The notes beneath the pieces were generated by a model. The model did no database searches, was not told where the DNA came from, and saw only the letters and a list, made by a program, of their open reading frames with translations. Positions 63,133-64,000 of a DNA stretch of 64,000 bases are shown piece by piece; positions within the stretch are counted from its first letter, which is position 1, and the number at the start of each line of letters is the position of its first letter. The DNA lies in assembly GCA_039621445.1 (NCBI GenBank), contig CP154956.1:43114437-43178436 (forward strand). The letters are read 5' to 3'. The DNA comes from Euglena gracilis. Taxonomy: Eukaryota > Euglenida > Euglenophyceae > Euglenales. A program made the position numbers and the translations under genes.

Positions 63133-64000
63133 CTGCACGGCCGGTGGTGGGCCCCGGCCACCCACTGCCTCGCTGCCCCCTCCCCTCCCGGGGACGGCCA
63201 CCCTTCCAAAATCCGGGCACTCTTTTTTTCTTCGGAAAGCCAGTCAGTCACCACCCCCCGAGCTGTGACCCCGAGATGCTGGCCCTGTGGGTCAGCATCC
63301 CCCAGTACCAGGGGAGGGAAGGGGAGGAGCGATTTGGAGTTCCTGTTGCTGGTGGCATTTTTTTGTGGGGGGTGGCATCATTTGTATACTACGTCCCAAA
63401 ATATTGAAAACTCGGAATGACTTTGCACGATTTTGGGATTTCTTCAAAATGCAAATTTGGACCGTTTGCAAATTTGGACATTTTCCCCATATTCAACCAA
63501 AATGAAAGATTGTATTTTTGGAAAAATTTTGTCAAAAACAATGCACGTTCCGGTGTGAAATGCTGGAGAGAAATTTCGTGCAGTGTTCTCAGTGCAGCCT
63601 GGTCTGTCCTGAATCCCCCTGTTGGGATCCCTCCCCACCTGCCAAAGGGGTCCAAACTGAAATCAACCAGACTATTTATCTCGCCACCACACCACACCAC
63701 ACAACGCCACGCCACCACATCGCTGTTGACCCACGTCTGCCGTCATTGGCACTTTACAAGGAAGCCCCGCCACACCTCAGCGGCCGCCACGACCATCTGC
63801 GGAGGCCAACGGCGTCACGGGCCACTATGGCACGGCCATGGGGAGGGCGGGCGAAGCGGCCTGGGCTTGGGGAGGGGCGCGGGGAGGGTCAGTGGCCCCT
63901 TTGGGGGCAGCGTTGTCGTCACTGTGCTGCGCGCAGGCGTTTGCAGTGCCCACACCCCACTTCCTGACCCAAAATAAAAAAAATGCTGGTCGGAACAAAG
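63133..64000. other. no firm gene; possible 5' region of the LRR gene
   Basis: T-rich unique DNA with weak ORFs. On the minus strand a CCTCCGCAG acceptor-like site near 63,800 is followed by ATGGTCGTGGCGGCCGCTGA and a GTGTGG donor-like site, which could be a tiny exon (MVVAAAE). GC-rich plus-strand frames at 63,790-63,900 are also open. Nothing here is decisive. Confidence 0.3.

Overview
This is a window of nuclear DNA from a eukaryote with intron-rich genes and many repeats. Candidate exons stand out as short blocks of very GC-rich third codon positions, bounded by GT and AG, inside more AT-balanced introns. Homopolymer C and G tracts are everywhere. One exon (8.46 kb) carries Val/Pro/Glu/Lys repeats of the alveolin/articulin type, which leans towards an alveolate protist. 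This is an inference from one exon, and I cannot name the organism. There are no bacterial features.

Layout. 0-8.4 kb: small transposon-like repeats and weak exon candidates. 8.46-9.85 kb: a three-exon gene (alveolin-like repeat, Q/E-rich middle, complete C-terminus) whose second intron lies inside a small inverted-repeat transposon. 10.1-14.4 kb: a run of GC-rich exons of unknown function. 16.9-18.07 kb: a multi-exon gene of unknown function. 18.5-39.4 kb: mainly microsatellites, a palindromic TTCGAGG satellite in several blocks, foldback elements, an interstitial telomere-like tract, and an array of about 71-bp repeats (35.3-38.3 kb) whose units contain GGGATAGGGTTAGG. 40.35-46.67 kb: a plus-strand gene with muscleblind-like CCCH zinc fingers spread over several exons, ending in an Ala/Gly/Tyr-rich tail. 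47-60 kb: tyrosine-recombinase retrotransposons of the DIRS type: a decayed element (about 47.0-49.9 kb) with an inverted RNase H fragment beside it, a broken full-length copy A (50,129-54,610) and an apparently intact copy B (55,334-59,910). 60.38-63.13 kb: a minus-strand leucine-rich-repeat gene.

The retroelements are the best-defined genes. Copy B has a Gag-like/reverse transcriptase/RNase H/methyltransferase-like ORF of 965 codons, slightly overlapping a tyrosine recombinase ORF of 430 codons. It also has inverted terminal repeats and an internal complementary region that matches the two element ends base for base, the hallmark of DIRS replication through a circular intermediate. Copy A is an older relative with frameshifts and stops.

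The most notable pattern outside the retroelements is a family of small non-coding elements with ends like CAGGCTTNTNCTTAAG and 8-9 bp target-site duplications (8.70, 15.03, 32.71 and 42.12 kb, plus one at 55.1/60.2 kb split by DIRS copy B). A further related-looking element at 9.30 kb appears to supply the splice sites of an intron in a coding sequence, that is, an introner-like event.
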